Shown here: piece by piece, positions 50,672 to 61,603 of the stretch
How the letters are laid out: each line of letters begins with the position of its first letter
Position numbering within the stretch: position 1 is the stretch's first letter
Origin: Amycolatopsis pretoriensis
GTDB taxonomy: Bacteria > Actinomycetota > Actinomycetes > Mycobacteriales > Pseudonocardiaceae
Length of the DNA stretch: 64,000 nt
Assembly (NCBI RefSeq): GCF_900107925.1
Contig: NZ_FNUJ01000020.1
Location: 28,313-92,312, forward strand
Direction: 5' to 3'
Notes under the pieces: generated by a model
What the model was told of the DNA's origin: nothing
The model's input: the letters and a program-made list of their open reading frames with translations, nothing else
Database searches by the model: none
Made by a program: the position numbers and the translations under genes

Positions 50672-53536
50672 GTGCCCCGACTCCCGCTCCCGCGCACCCG
50701 TGGAGCCCGCCTCACCGCGCTCGCCGCCGTCGTCGTGGTCCTGGCCGCCGGCGCGGTCTTCTGGATCACGCGGCCCGCGGCGCCCGCGCCGGTGCCCACG
50801 CAGGACGCGCTGATCGACATGCCCGCCGCCCCCGGTTCGGCGGAGCAGGTCAAGATCGACACGACCACCTACCTGCCCGCCACCGTGCCCGCGCCCGCGG
50901 TGCTGCTCGCGCACGGCTTCGGCGGCGACAAGAGCAGCGTCGCCGACGACGCGCGCGAACTCGCCCGGAAGGGCTTCGTCGTCATGACGTGGTCCGCGCG
51001 CGGGTTCGGCAAGAGCACCGGCAAGATCGGGCTCAACGACCCGGACGGCGAGGTCGCCGACGCGAGCCGCCTGATCGACCGGCTCGTCGCGCAGCACCAG
51101 GTGACGCTCGACGACAAGGGCGACCCGAAGGTGGCCGTCACCGGCGCCTCCTACGGCGGCGCGCTCTCGCTCCTGCTGGCCGGCACGGACAAGCGCGTCG
51201 ACGCGATCGCCCCGGTGATCACCTACAACGACCTCGCGCAGGGCCTGGTCCCGAACGCGGCCACGCCCGCGCTCACGGCGCCGGGCACCCCGGCCGCCGG
51301 CGCGTTCGCCACCGACGGCGTGTTCAAGAAGAGCTGGGCCGGCATCTTCTTCTCGGCGGGCTCGGGTGCCGCGTCGAGCGGGTCGCCGTCGGCCGAGGCT
51401 CCCGAAGCCGGGCAGGAGACCGACACCGGGTCGACCGGCGCCGCCGGGGGCGCTGCAGCGGCCGTCCCCGCCGCGCCGCCGGGGGCGGGCGGCGGGCGCC
51501 AGAGCGGCCCGGCCGACCCGTGCGGCCGGTTCACCGCCGCCGTCTGCCGCGCGTACACCGAACTCGGCACCACCGGGCAGACGAGCCAGGCGAGCGTCGA
51601 CCTGCTGCGCCGCGTCTCCCCCGCGTCCGTGACGAGCAAGATCACCGTGCCGACGCTGCTGGTGCAGGGCGAGAGCGACACGCTCTTCGGCCTCGACCAG
51701 TCCGACGCGAACGCGCGCCAGATCACCGCGGCGGGCGGCAAGGTCAAGACGATCTGGTACACCGGCGGCCACGACGGCGGGAAGCCCGGTCCGCAGCTGC
51801 GCGCCAAGATCGGCGACTTCCTCTGGAGCGCCGTCAACGGTGGTGACCCGGGCACCGGGTTCAGCTACGACGTCCAGGGCACGTTGCGCGCCAACGGGAC
51901 GCCGTCGGTCCGCACGGTCACCGCGGCCACGTACCCCGGCCTCACCGGCCCGGCCACCGAGCGGCGGATGCTGGCGATGGCCGGCCCCGCGCAGCCGATC
52001 GTGCGCCCGGCCGGGGCGAACCCCTCGGCGGTGAGCGGCATCCCGGGCCTCAACGGCGTCGCGAGCAGCACGTCGCGGCTCGGCGCGCTGTTCAGCAACG
52101 ACCCGCCGGGCCAGGCCGCGCAGTTCACGACCGCGCCGGTGGACGGTCAGGTCGTCGTCAGCGGCGCGTCGACCGTGCGGCTGCAGGTGGCCGCGGACCC
52201 GGCGCACCCGCAGCCGGACGCGGTGCTGTTCGCGAAGCTCTACGACGTCGGCCAGGACGGCTCCCGCGTGCTGCCGGCGAACGCGATCGCGCCGTTCCGG
52301 GTGAGCGGGCTGCCCGCCGACGGCACGCCGGTCGAGGTCACCGTGACGCTGCCCGGCATCGTCCGCCCGATCGAGGGCGGGCACTCGCTGCGGCTGGTCG
52401 TCGGCACGACCGACCAGGCCTTCGCTTCGCCGGCCGCGCCCGCGGTGTTCCGGGTCGCGCTGGCCGGCGGCACCGCGTTGGCCGTGCCGGTCGTGCCCGG
52501 GACGTCGGTCGGTTCGCCGGCCCCGGTCGGGCAGCTGGTCGGCATCGGCGTGACGCTGGCGATCGGCCTGGCCGTGGTGCTCTTCGCGGCGCTTCGGCGT
52601 CGCCGCGCCACCGACGTCGACCCGGAGCTGTCGACGACCCCACTGGTCATCGAGGGGCTGCGCAAGCAGTACGCGGGCGGGTTCGTCGCGGTGAAGGACC
52701 TTTCCTTCCGCGTCGAGCCGGGCCAGGTGCTCGGCCTGCTCGGGCCGAACGGCGCGGGCAAGACGACCACGCTGCGGATGCTGATGGGCCTGATCACGCC
52801 GACCGAGGGCAGCATCCGCGTCTTCGGGCACAAGATCACGGGCGGCGCGCCGGTGCTGTCGCGGATCGGCTCGTTCGTCGAGGGGTCCGGCTTCCTGCCG
52901 CACCTGTCCGGCCGGGCGAACCTCGAGCTGTACTGGGCGTCGACCGGGCGGCCGGCCGAGAAGGCGCACTTCGCGGAGGCGCTGGAGATCGCCGGCCTCG
53001 GCACGGCCGTCGAACGCCGGGTGCGGACCTACAGCCAGGGCATGCGGCAGCGGCTGGCGATCGCGCAGGCGATGCTCGGGCTGCCGGAGCTGATGGTGCT
53101 CGACGAGCCGACCAACGGGCTCGACCCGCCCCAGATCCACCAGATGCGCGAGGTGCTGAAGCGGTACGCCGCGACCGGCCGCACGGTGGTGGTGTCCAGC
53201 CACCTGCTGGCCGAGGTCGAGCAGACCTGCACGCACGTCGTGGTGATGCACCGCGGCTCGCTGGTCGCCTCGGGCGAGGTCGGCGAACTGGCCGCGGCGG
53301 GCGGCGAAGCGACGTTCCGGGTCGACGACCCGGCCGCGGCCGCCGCGGCGCTCAAGGCGCTCAGCGGCGTCACCGACGTCGACGTCGAAGGTGAGCTCGT
53401 GCACGCGAACCTCGGTGAGCTGCCGCGGGCCGAGGGCGTCGCCGCGCTGGTTCGCGCCGGCGTCGCGGTCGAGCAGGCCGGGCCTCGGCGCCGGCTGGAA
53501 GACGCGTTCCTGCAACTGGTCGGAGAGGAATCATGA
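50672..53536 (+). CDS. S15/CocE-like hydrolase fused to an ABC ATPase
   Basis: A 954-residue fusion from GTG 50672. It has a signal anchor (residues 13-33); an extracytoplasmic alpha/beta hydrolase with LLAHGFGGDKS and nucleophile S160 in TGASYGG, and the acid and histidine in QGESDTLFG and TGGHDGG; a Gly/Ala-rich insert near 225-285; a C-terminal beta domain of X-Pro dipeptidyl-peptidase type (PVEVTVTLPGIVRPIEGGHSLRLVV); a helix near 612-635; then a cytoplasmic ABC ATPase (Walker A GPNGAGKTTT at 691, signature YSQGMRQRLAIAQA, LDEPTNGLDPP). The permease follows with an ATGA overlap. It may cut an exported peptide or ester outside while powering export inside. Confidence 0.9.
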   Translation: MPRLPLPRTRGARLTALAAVVVVLAAGAVFWITRPAAPAPVPTQDALIDMPAAPGSAEQVKIDTTTYLPATVPAPAVLLAHGFGGDKSSVADDARELARKGFVVMTWSARGFGKSTGKIGLNDPDGEVADASRLIDRLVAQHQVTLDDKGDPKVAVTGASYGGALSLLLAGTDKRVDAIAPVITYNDLAQGLVPNAATPALTAPGTPAAGAFATDGVFKKSWAGIFFSAGSGAASSGSPSAEAPEAGQETDTGSTGAAGGAAAAVPAAPPGAGGGRQSGPADPCGRFTAAVCRAYTELGTTGQTSQASVDLLRRVSPASVTSKITVPTLLVQGESDTLFGLDQSDANARQITAAGGKVKTIWYTGGHDGGKPGPQLRAKIGDFLWSAVNGGDPGTGFSYDVQGTLRANGTPSVRTVTAATYPGLTGPATERRMLAMAGPAQPIVRPAGANPSAVSGIPGLNGVASSTSRLGALFSNDPPGQAAQFTTAPVDGQVVVSGASTVRLQVAADPAHPQPDAVLFAKLYDVGQDGSRVLPANAIAPFRVSGLPADGTPVEVTVTLPGIVRPIEGGHSLRLVVGTTDQAFASPAAPAVFRVALAGGTALAVPVVPGTSVGSPAPVGQLVGIGVTLAIGLAVVLFAALRRRRATDVDPELSTTPLVIEGLRKQYAGGFVAVKDLSFRVEPGQVLGLLGPNGAGKTTTLRMLMGLITPTEGSIRVFGHKITGGAPVLSRIGSFVEGSGFLPHLSGRANLELYWASTGRPAEKAHFAEALEIAGLGTAVERRVRTYSQGMRQRLAIAQAMLGLPELMVLDEPTNGLDPPQIHQMREVLKRYAATGRTVVVSSHLLAEVEQTCTHVVVMHRGSLVASGEVGELAAAGGEATFRVDDPAAAAAALKALSGVTDVDVEGELVHANLGELPRAEGVAALVRAGVAVEQAGPRRRLEDAFLQLVGEES

Positions 53537-54456
53537 GCGAGGGTGTGCACACCGATCCGCACGCGCTCGACGAGCTGAGCGACGTCGCTTCGGCCGAACA
53601 CGCCGGCGTGGGGCCGGATGGCGCCGTCGAGGGCTATTCCGCCCGGCGGACGCTGCGCCTCGGCGTCGAGCTGCGGCGCCAGCTCAAGCGGCGGCGCACG
53701 CAGTTCCTGCTCGGGTTCGTCGCGATCCTGCCGTTCATCCTGGTGATCGCGTTCGAGCTCGGGCAGTCGAACCCGAACCGGCGCAGCGGCGGGTTCGTCG
53801 ACCTGGCCACGGCGTCGGCGCCGAACTTCGTCGTGCTGGCACTGTTCGTGTCCGGGACGTTCCTGCTGCCGATGATCGTGGCGCTGTTCTTCGGCGACAC
53901 GATCGCGAGCGAGGCGTCGTGGTCGAGCCTGAAGTACCTGCTGGCCGTGCCGGTGCCGCGCCAGCGGGTGCTGCGGCAGAAGGCGATCGTGTCCGGGCTG
54001 CTCTCGGCGTTCGCGCTCGTCCTGCTGCCGGTGATGTCGTTGATCGTCGGGCTGATCTGGTACGGCGCGGGTGACGCGATCAGCCCGACGGGCGACGCGG
54101 TGTCGTTCAGCGACAGCATGCTGGCCATCGCACTGTCCACTGTGTACATCATCCTGCAGCTGGCCTGGGTGGCCGGGCTGGCGCTCGCGCTGAGCGTGTC
54201 GACCGACGCCCCGCTCGGCGCGGTCGGCGGCGCGGTGCTGGTGGCGATCCTGTCGCAGATCCTGGACCAGATCACGGCGCTGGAGGGGCTCCGCAACTAC
54301 CTGCCGACGCACTACGCGTTCTCGTGGATGGACCTGATCTCGACCGACGTCGACTGGACCAACCTCGCGAGCGGCCTGCTCTCGGCGGTGATCTACGGGA
54401 CGGTGTTCTTCCTGTACGCCGGGCGCCGGTTCGCGCGGAAGGACATCACGAGCTGA
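53533..54456 (+). CDS. ABC-2-type permease
   Basis: A 307-residue membrane protein with six predicted helices typical of ABC-2 permeases (FVVLALFVSGTFLLPMIVALFFGDTIASEASWSSLKYLLA broken by loops; RQRVLRQKAIVSGLLSAFALVLLPVMSLIVG). A 40-residue acidic cytoplasmic N-terminus precedes the first helix. ATG 53533 overlaps the stop of the hydrolase-ATPase gene by four bases, so the two form one exporter. Confidence 0.9.
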   Translation: MSEGVHTDPHALDELSDVASAEHAGVGPDGAVEGYSARRTLRLGVELRRQLKRRRTQFLLGFVAILPFILVIAFELGQSNPNRRSGGFVDLATASAPNFVVLALFVSGTFLLPMIVALFFGDTIASEASWSSLKYLLAVPVPRQRVLRQKAIVSGLLSAFALVLLPVMSLIVGLIWYGAGDAISPTGDAVSFSDSMLAIALSTVYIILQLAWVAGLALALSVSTDAPLGAVGGAVLVAILSQILDQITALEGLRNYLPTHYAFSWMDLISTDVDWTNLASGLLSAVIYGTVFFLYAGRRFARKDITS

Positions 54457-54505
54457 GATGGCGGTCCGGTTGAGCGGTGAAACCTGAGCGGTTACGGTCG
54501 GGCGC

Positions 54506-55240
54506 GTGCCGATCACCCTGGAGAGCCACCACGACGTCGCCGTGCTGCGGATCGACCACGGCAGGGCCAACACGCTCGACACCGACTCGTGCCGCGAACT
54601 CGTGTTCCGGCTGGAGGAGGTCGCCGACGCCCGCGCGGTGGTGCTGACCGGCACCGGCCGGATCTTCTGCGCGGGCGTCGACCTCAAGCGGATCCGCGAC
54701 GGCGGCGCGGCCTACGTGTCGGAGTTCCTGCCGCTGCTGTCCGACGCGCTCCTGGCCGTGTTCGGCTGCCCGCGTCCGGTGGTCGCCGCGCTGAACGGTC
54801 CCGCGATCGCCGGTGGCGCCGTGCTCGCCGCGGCGTGCGACCACCGCGTGCTCGGCCCGGGCACCATCGGCGTGACCGAGCTGCTCGTCGGGGTGCCGTT
54901 CCCGTTGGCCGCACTGGAAATCCTGCGCTGCGCGTACGGCACCGCACCACTGCCGTCGCTCACCTACTCGGGTTCGACGTACGGCGGTGCCGACGCGCTG
55001 GCCCGCGGGTTGGTCGACGAGCTGGCGGACAACGCCTTCGAGCGAGCGCTGGCGGTCGCGACCCGGCTGGGTGAGCTGCCCCCCGAGCCGTTCGCGCACA
55101 CCAAGGCCCAGATCCGCCAGCCGTTCCACGAGCGGATCGCCGAGTACCGCCACAGCGACGACCCGGAGGTCGAGCGGCTCTGGCGGTCACCCGCGGCGCT
55201 CGCCGCCGTCAAGTCCTATGTGGACGGAATGCTCGGCTAA
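54506..55240 (+). CDS. Enoyl-CoA hydratase/isomerase family protein
   Basis: A 244-residue crotonase-fold protein. The oxyanion-hole segments are GRIFCAGVDLKRI and NGPAIAGGAVLAAACDHRV. The usual catalytic glutamates are seen only as GVTELLVGVPFPL (Glu in the second position); this fits a hydratase or isomerase of unknown acyl-CoA substrate. GTG 54506 starts the fold directly. It overlaps the convergent SRPBCC gene by four bases. Confidence 0.87.
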   Translation: MPITLESHHDVAVLRIDHGRANTLDTDSCRELVFRLEEVADARAVVLTGTGRIFCAGVDLKRIRDGGAAYVSEFLPLLSDALLAVFGCPRPVVAALNGPAIAGGAVLAAACDHRVLGPGTIGVTELLVGVPFPLAALEILRCAYGTAPLPSLTYSGSTYGGADALARGLVDELADNAFERALAVATRLGELPPEPFAHTKAQIRQPFHERIAEYRHSDDPEVERLWRSPAALAAVKSYVDGMLG

Positions 55241-55740
55241 GCGGCGCGGACGCCGCTCTCGGCGAGGGTCTTGATGCCCTCGACCGTCTTCTGCATGTTG
55301 CCCTGCAGCTCGCCGAGGCGCATCGCGACGATCTCCTCCTCGTGCTCGGGCATCGAGCCGATGATCGTCGTCAGGTTGGACGGGCCGGGGCCGATCTGGG
55401 CCCACTGCCGCAGGATCGTGCCGTCGCCGTCGGGGACGAGCTCGAACTTCCACGACGCGGCCGGGTTCGTCACGTCCATCACGGCCCACGCGAACAGCCG
55501 CTCGGGCTCGTAGCCGGTCACGGTCGAGACCGTCTCCCACTCCCCGGCGACCGGGTGCGAGTTGCGACCGCGGAACCGCGCGCCCAGGCCGGGCTCGGCG
55601 CCCTCGACCCAGCCGCCGCCCTGGAACTCGGTGGAGAACCGCGCCGGCAGGTCGACGTCCAGCAGCCAGGACCAGACCTCGGCCGGCCGCGCGGCGATGC
55701 GGACTTCGACCTGCGTCGTAGGGCAGTCGGAAACCTTCAT
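55237..55740 (-). CDS. SRPBCC family protein
   Basis: A 167-residue START-like protein (VEVRIAARPAEVWSWLLDVDLPARFSTEFQGG, FAWAVMDVTNPAASWKFELVPDGDGT) ending in a long helix (EEEIVAMRLGELQGNMQKTVEGIKTLAE). It lacks a signal peptide. Such proteins bind small hydrophobic ligands or act in stress tolerance; the ligand is unknown. ATG 55740 is the only good start. Confidence 0.83.
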   Translation of the reverse strand: MKVSDCPTTQVEVRIAARPAEVWSWLLDVDLPARFSTEFQGGGWVEGAEPGLGARFRGRNSHPVAGEWETVSTVTGYEPERLFAWAVMDVTNPAASWKFELVPDGDGTILRQWAQIGPGPSNLTTIIGSMPEHEEEIVAMRLGELQGNMQKTVEGIKTLAESGVRAA

Positions 55741-55962
55741 GGCGGACCCCTCGCTCGATGCCGGTGCCTACGGCTTCGGACCGTAACGTGGCGCCGATCA
55801 CCCGGACAACTCGCATGATGCCCGCGGCCGCGCACGGATGAGGACGCGCGCGCCACCCGACGAAAGTCGGATCCTGACCGATTCTGCGCCCGGACAGCCG
55901 ATTGCCGACCGGGCCCGGTTCTGTGAGGGTCCCACGTGGGATCGAGCCGGGGAGGGTGCTCC
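55741..55962. other. 222-bp gap between divergent genes
   Basis: No gene is supported. The region must hold promoters for the SRPBCC gene (minus) and the S37 peptidase gene (plus). GGAGGG just before 55963 is the peptidase ribosome binding site. No clear operator or repeat is seen. Confidence 0.4.
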
Positions 55963-57354
55963 ATGCGCAGACTGTTCACCGCCGTGGCGGCCGTGCTGAT
56001 GGTCGTGGGCCTGGCGCCCGCCGCGAGCGCGGCGTCCGACATCGAAACCGCGCTGGCGCGGATTCCCGGGCTCACGGTCGTCAAGGAGGACCCGGCCCCG
56101 GCCGGCTACCGGTTCTTCGAGCTGACGTTCACCCAGCCCGCCGACCACCGCCACCCCGGCGCGGGCACGTTCGAGCAGCGGTTCACCTTGCTGCACCGCG
56201 ACTTCGCCGCGCCGACGGTCGCCTTCACCAGCGGCTACAACGTCAGCACGGCGCCCAACCGGTCGGAGCCGACGCAGATCGTCGACGGCAACCAGCTTTC
56301 GATGGAGTACCGGTACTTCACGCCGTCGCGGCCCCAGCCGGAGAACTGGGCGAAGCAGCTGACGATCTGGCAGGCCGCCGCGGACGAGCACCGCGCGGTC
56401 CAGGCGTTCAAGGCGATCTACCCCGGCAAGTGGCTGGCCACCGGCGGCAGCAAGGGCGGCATGACGGCGACGTACTTCCGCCGCTTCTTCCCCGACGACG
56501 TCGACGCGACGATCCCGTACGTCGCGCCCAACGACGTGATCGACCCGGTCGACGTCTACAACCGGTTCCTCTCCCGCGTCGGCAACGACCCGGCGTGCCG
56601 AGCTGCCCTGAAGGCGATCCAGCGGGACGCGCTGAAGCGGCGTGACGAGCTGGGCGTGATCGCCGCGGCGGCCGCGGCTCGCCGCGGGTTGACGTTCTCG
56701 ATCGTCGGCTCGGCCGACAAGTCCCTCGAGATTTCGGTGATCGACTCGTACTTCGCGTTCTGGCAGTACCAGAAGCAGGCGGACTGCGCGACGGTCCCGG
56801 CGGCGGGCGCGCCCGCGGCCGATGTCTACGCCTGGTACGAGAAGGTCGAGAGCCTCAACACGTACTCCGACCAGGACCTGGCGCCGTTCATCCCGTACTA
56901 CTACCAGGCGGCGGTTCAGCTGGGCTCGCCCGAGGCGTACGACGGCTACCTGCGCGACCTGCTCCGCTACCCGGGCGCGGACCAGCCGAAGACGTTCGTG
57001 CCGGCGTCGATCCGGCTGCCGCGCTTCGACTACCTGGCGATGCCGGACATCGACTTCTGGGTCAAGTCCCGCGGCACGCGGCTGCTGTTCGTGTACGGCT
57101 CGAACGACCCGTGGGGCGCGGAGCCGTTCGAGCTGGGCTTCGGCAGCCGCGATTCGTACCGCTACTACGTGCCGGGCGGCAACCACGGGTCGAAGATCGC
57201 CCAGCTGCCCGCGGCGGACGCGGCCGCGGCGACGGCGACAGTCCGGCGCTGGGCGGGCCTGCCACCGGTCTCCGCCTTGACGGCTCGCAGCGCCCCGGCC
57301 GGGTTCCCGGACTTCGACGCGGACCTCACCCTGTCGGCGCGGCCGCCACTGTGA
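55963..57354 (+). CDS. Secreted S37-family tripeptidyl aminopeptidase (PS-10)
   Basis: A 463-residue protein with a Sec signal (residues 1-25, AASAAS). The mature protein follows the PS-10/S37 family: ITFEQRF-type start FELTFTQPADHRHPGAGTFEQR, nucleophile S163 in TGGSKGGMTATYFRRFFPDDVDA split by strands, aspartate in VYGSNDPWGAEPF and histidine in VPGGNHGSKIA. Streptomyces members cut tripeptides from peptide N-termini outside the cell. ATG 55963 follows GGAGGGTG. Confidence 0.9.
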   Translation: MRRLFTAVAAVLMVVGLAPAASAASDIETALARIPGLTVVKEDPAPAGYRFFELTFTQPADHRHPGAGTFEQRFTLLHRDFAAPTVAFTSGYNVSTAPNRSEPTQIVDGNQLSMEYRYFTPSRPQPENWAKQLTIWQAAADEHRAVQAFKAIYPGKWLATGGSKGGMTATYFRRFFPDDVDATIPYVAPNDVIDPVDVYNRFLSRVGNDPACRAALKAIQRDALKRRDELGVIAAAAAARRGLTFSIVGSADKSLEISVIDSYFAFWQYQKQADCATVPAAGAPAADVYAWYEKVESLNTYSDQDLAPFIPYYYQAAVQLGSPEAYDGYLRDLLRYPGADQPKTFVPASIRLPRFDYLAMPDIDFWVKSRGTRLLFVYGSNDPWGAEPFELGFGSRDSYRYYVPGGNHGSKIAQLPAADAAAATATVRRWAGLPPVSALTARSAPAGFPDFDADLTLSARPPL

Positions 57355-57409
57355 CTCTTCTCGGGGTAATCTCACGGCACCCTTGACGGCCCGGCCCGAG
57401 GAGGCGCAC

Positions 57410-57796
57410 ATGCCTCGTCCCGTCCACTTCGAGATCCACGCGGGCGACCCCGAACGCGCGGTGGCGTTCTATTCGTCGGTGTTCGGCTGGAAGTTCGAAC
57501 GCTGGGGTGAGGCGCCCTACTGGGTGATTTCCACGGGAGAAGGCGACGGCATCGACGGCGGCCTGGTCCCGCGCGTCGGCCCGGCACCCGAGGAGTCGGC
57601 CCCGGTGCACGGGTACGTGAACACGATCGCGGTAACCGACCTGGACGCGACGCTGGCATCGGTGAGCGAGGCGGGCGGCTCGCTGGCGCTGCCGAAGAAC
57701 CCGGTGCCGGGCGTGGGGTGGCTGGCGTACGCCAAGGACACCGAGGGCAACATCTTCGGGATGCTGCAGCCGGATTCCGAGGCCCCGGCGCCCTAG
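57410..57796 (+). CDS. VOC-family (glyoxalase-like) protein
   Basis: A 128-residue single VOC domain pair: HFEIHAGDPERAVAFYSSVFGWKFERWGEAPYWV and IAVTDLDATLASVSEAGGSLALP...DTEGNIFGMLQPD. Likely metal ligands are the first His and the Glu near the end. VOC proteins include lyases, dioxygenases and antibiotic-binding proteins; this short form is common and unassigned. AGGAGG precedes ATG 57410. Confidence 0.85.
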   Translation: MPRPVHFEIHAGDPERAVAFYSSVFGWKFERWGEAPYWVISTGEGDGIDGGLVPRVGPAPEESAPVHGYVNTIAVTDLDATLASVSEAGGSLALPKNPVPGVGWLAYAKDTEGNIFGMLQPDSEAPAP

Positions 57797-57851
57797 GGAC
57801 GCTTGGCTTTCGCCAGCCGGCGAACGACGTCGCCGCAGGAGGCGTCGATGG

Positions 57852-58250
57852 TCACTGCCCGAGCTTCACGAGTTCGAGGTCGGTCTGCGGGAAGTCGTCC
57901 CCGACGCACAGCAAAGGTTCCCCGGCGACGAACGCGGTGGCGTAGGTGAGGCAATCCCCGAAGTTCAGCCCGGCAGGATGCCGACCCTTGCCGAAGCGCA
58001 TGAAGGCCACCTGCGCCGAACGCCAGTGGGCGTCACCGAAAGAGACGATCTCGAACCGCCGCTGCTGCAGGAAGTCCGCGAGGAGAGCCTTGCCGCGCGG
58101 TCCTTCCTTGTGCACCAGGACCAAGGTGGTTTCGACGAGCGTCGGCGCCCCGACGCGACAGACCGGCGCCGAGCCGATGACCTCGCCGAGCACCGGCGCC
58201 ATCGGCTCACCCATGATCGTCGCGACGATCGCCGAGCTGTCGATGATCAC
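57852..58250 (-). CDS. vapC: PIN-domain toxin VapC
   Basis: A 132-residue PIN ribonuclease with the acidic residues D4 (MIIDSSA), E40 (PTLVETT), D99 (LNFGDCLTYA) and D118/D119 (VGDDFPQTDL). VapC toxins cut tRNA or rRNA when free of antitoxin. ATG 58250 overlaps the vapB stop by four bases. The gene pattern and length are those of Rv0624-like VapC proteins of actinobacteria. Confidence 0.92.
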   Translation of the reverse strand: MIIDSSAIVATIMGEPMAPVLGEVIGSAPVCRVGAPTLVETTLVLVHKEGPRGKALLADFLQQRRFEIVSFGDAHWRSAQVAFMRFGKGRHPAGLNFGDCLTYATAFVAGEPLLCVGDDFPQTDLELVKLGQ

Positions 58251-58519
58251 ACGCCACCCGGCCCGTACCCGAGGATCTCTTCGCGTTCGGCCTTGCTGAT
58301 CGGCACACCGCGGTTTTCCGGGGAGACCTGCGGCCAGATCTCCTCTTCCAGGAACCGCACGAACGCGGCTCCCTCCCGAGCCGAAGTCTGTCGCGCCACG
58401 AGCTGATCACGACGCAACCGCAGGGCTTCGCGGACGGCACCGGTCTTGGTGTCGCCGGTCAGCTCGGCGACCTCGGCCGCGAGCCGCTCCGTCTCGGAAT
58501 CCTTGATGTTCATCGCCAT
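58247..58519 (-). CDS. vapB: VapB-type antitoxin (Rv0623-like)
   Basis: A 90-residue antitoxin. The N-terminal part (MNIKDSETERLAAEVAELTGDTKTGAVREALRLRRDQL) is the ribbon-helix-helix of the Rv0623 family. The tail (FVRFLEEEIWPQV, SKAEREEILGYGPGGV) is the usual VapC-wrapping segment. ATG 58519 or 58513 may be used; no strong ribosome binding site is seen. Two direct repeats just upstream probably serve autoregulation. Confidence 0.9.
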   Translation of the reverse strand: MAMNIKDSETERLAAEVAELTGDTKTGAVREALRLRRDQLVARQTSAREGAAFVRFLEEEIWPQVSPENRGVPISKAEREEILGYGPGGV

Positions 58520-58548
58520 GGTGTAATGGTACCGATGAAGGTGTAGTG
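58520..58548. promoter_or_regulatory. Direct repeats before vapB, candidate VapBC operator
   Basis: GGTGTAATG (58520-58528) and GGTGTAGTG (58540-58548) repeat with a 20-bp period, two helical turns, immediately before vapB. Ribbon-helix-helix antitoxins often bind such spaced repeats. Confidence 0.5.
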
Positions 58549-58636
58549 CTTCCATAGTGTCCCCCGCAGCGTCGAGTCAGCTCGCTCCGGCCGGCTTCGC
58601 GCCCGGGTGATGGCTACGGTTGAGTCCACCTGACCA

Positions 58637-58659
58637 GCCTCGGCAACCAGAGCCGAGGC
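58637..58659. terminator. Hairpin after uvrB
   Basis: GCCTCGGC and GCCGAGGC pair perfectly across 7 bases. It lies about 125 bp after the uvrB stop and could end its transcript. The remaining 227-bp gap between vapB and uvrB shows no gene; it has a short direct repeat of CCCACCGG near 58757-58773. Confidence 0.4.
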
Positions 58660-58782
58660 AGCAGGCGGCTGGCCCGCCGCGAGTCCCTGCCGCCCCGGGC
58701 GCCCTGCTGGCTCCGAGCGTCGGGAGCACCGAGGCAGGCCTGACCCCAGACGGCCCACCGGCCCACCGGCCCGGAGCGTCGC

Positions 58783-60939
<2,157 letters not shown>

Positions 60940-60985
60940 GTCGACCAGAGTAAGCCGACCCACCGACATTTTCCGTCGGGCCTGG

Positions 60986-61591
60986 TCAGCGAGGGCGGAA
61001 CACCGTGACGGAGGTGACTTCGGCGTCGGTCACTATGCAGTTCAGGACGGCGCCGGGGACGGGGTCGTCCCCGAAGCACGACACCAGTACCCGGTCGGGC
61101 CCGGTCGCCTGGACCTCGGTGCGCGGGAACTCCGCGAGCACCTCGGCGACGTCCGCCGTGGGTTCCGCGAGGTAGCCCAGCACCACCTCGCGTGGGGCAG
61201 GTGGCGGCGGGATCGGGAGGCCGTGGCCCTCGAAGAGGCGGTTCAGCTGGTCGGCGGCGGAAACGGCGCGCGGGAAGCCGGCGAACGCGGCCGTCTGGAC
61301 GACGACTTCGCAGACCTCGGCGGGCGACAGCCCCGAGGCGAGGCCGGTGCGGAGGTGGACGCTCAGCGGCGGCCCCACCATCCCGGCCGCGACGATGGCG
61401 GCGAGGGTGGCGGCTTCACGGGTCCGGCCGTCGAGCGCGGGACGTTCGTGCAGGTGCCCGTAGACGGTACCGACGGCCAGCTCTCCGAGGGCGGGGACGG
61501 CGGCGAACAGCGCGTCGAGCCGCTTCGCGCCGTCTTCAACCAGTTCGGCGAAGTTTTCGCGGCCCCGTTCGTGCAGGTCGTCCATCGTCAT
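60986..61591 (-). CDS. Carboxymuconolactone decarboxylase-family protein
   Basis: A 201-residue protein. The first ~125 residues are the CMD fold (LDGRTREAATLAAIVAAGM, LRTGLASGLSPAEVCEVVVQTAAFAGFPRAVSA); the usual CxxC of AhpD-type members is absent, so a decarboxylase-like or unknown activity is likelier. The last ~75 residues are an added beta-rich segment (EVQATGPDRVLVSCFGDD, AEVTSVTVFRPR). ATG 61591 or 61585 may be used. It ends 12 bases before the DUF5685 gene region ends on the same strand, so they may be cotranscribed. Confidence 0.82.
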   Translation of the reverse strand: MTMDDLHERGRENFAELVEDGAKRLDALFAAVPALGELAVGTVYGHLHERPALDGRTREAATLAAIVAAGMVGPPLSVHLRTGLASGLSPAEVCEVVVQTAAFAGFPRAVSAADQLNRLFEGHGLPIPPPPAPREVVLGYLAEPTADVAEVLAEFPRTEVQATGPDRVLVSCFGDDPVPGAVLNCIVTDAEVTSVTVFRPR

Positions 61592-61603
61592 CCCGCTCCC
61601 CCT

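Noticed and set aside
58510..58758. 82-codon minus-strand frame between uvrB and vapB
   Set aside because: No ribosome binding site, biased composition, and it overlaps the vapB promoter region; the stretch is more likely uvrB trailer and vapBC promoter.
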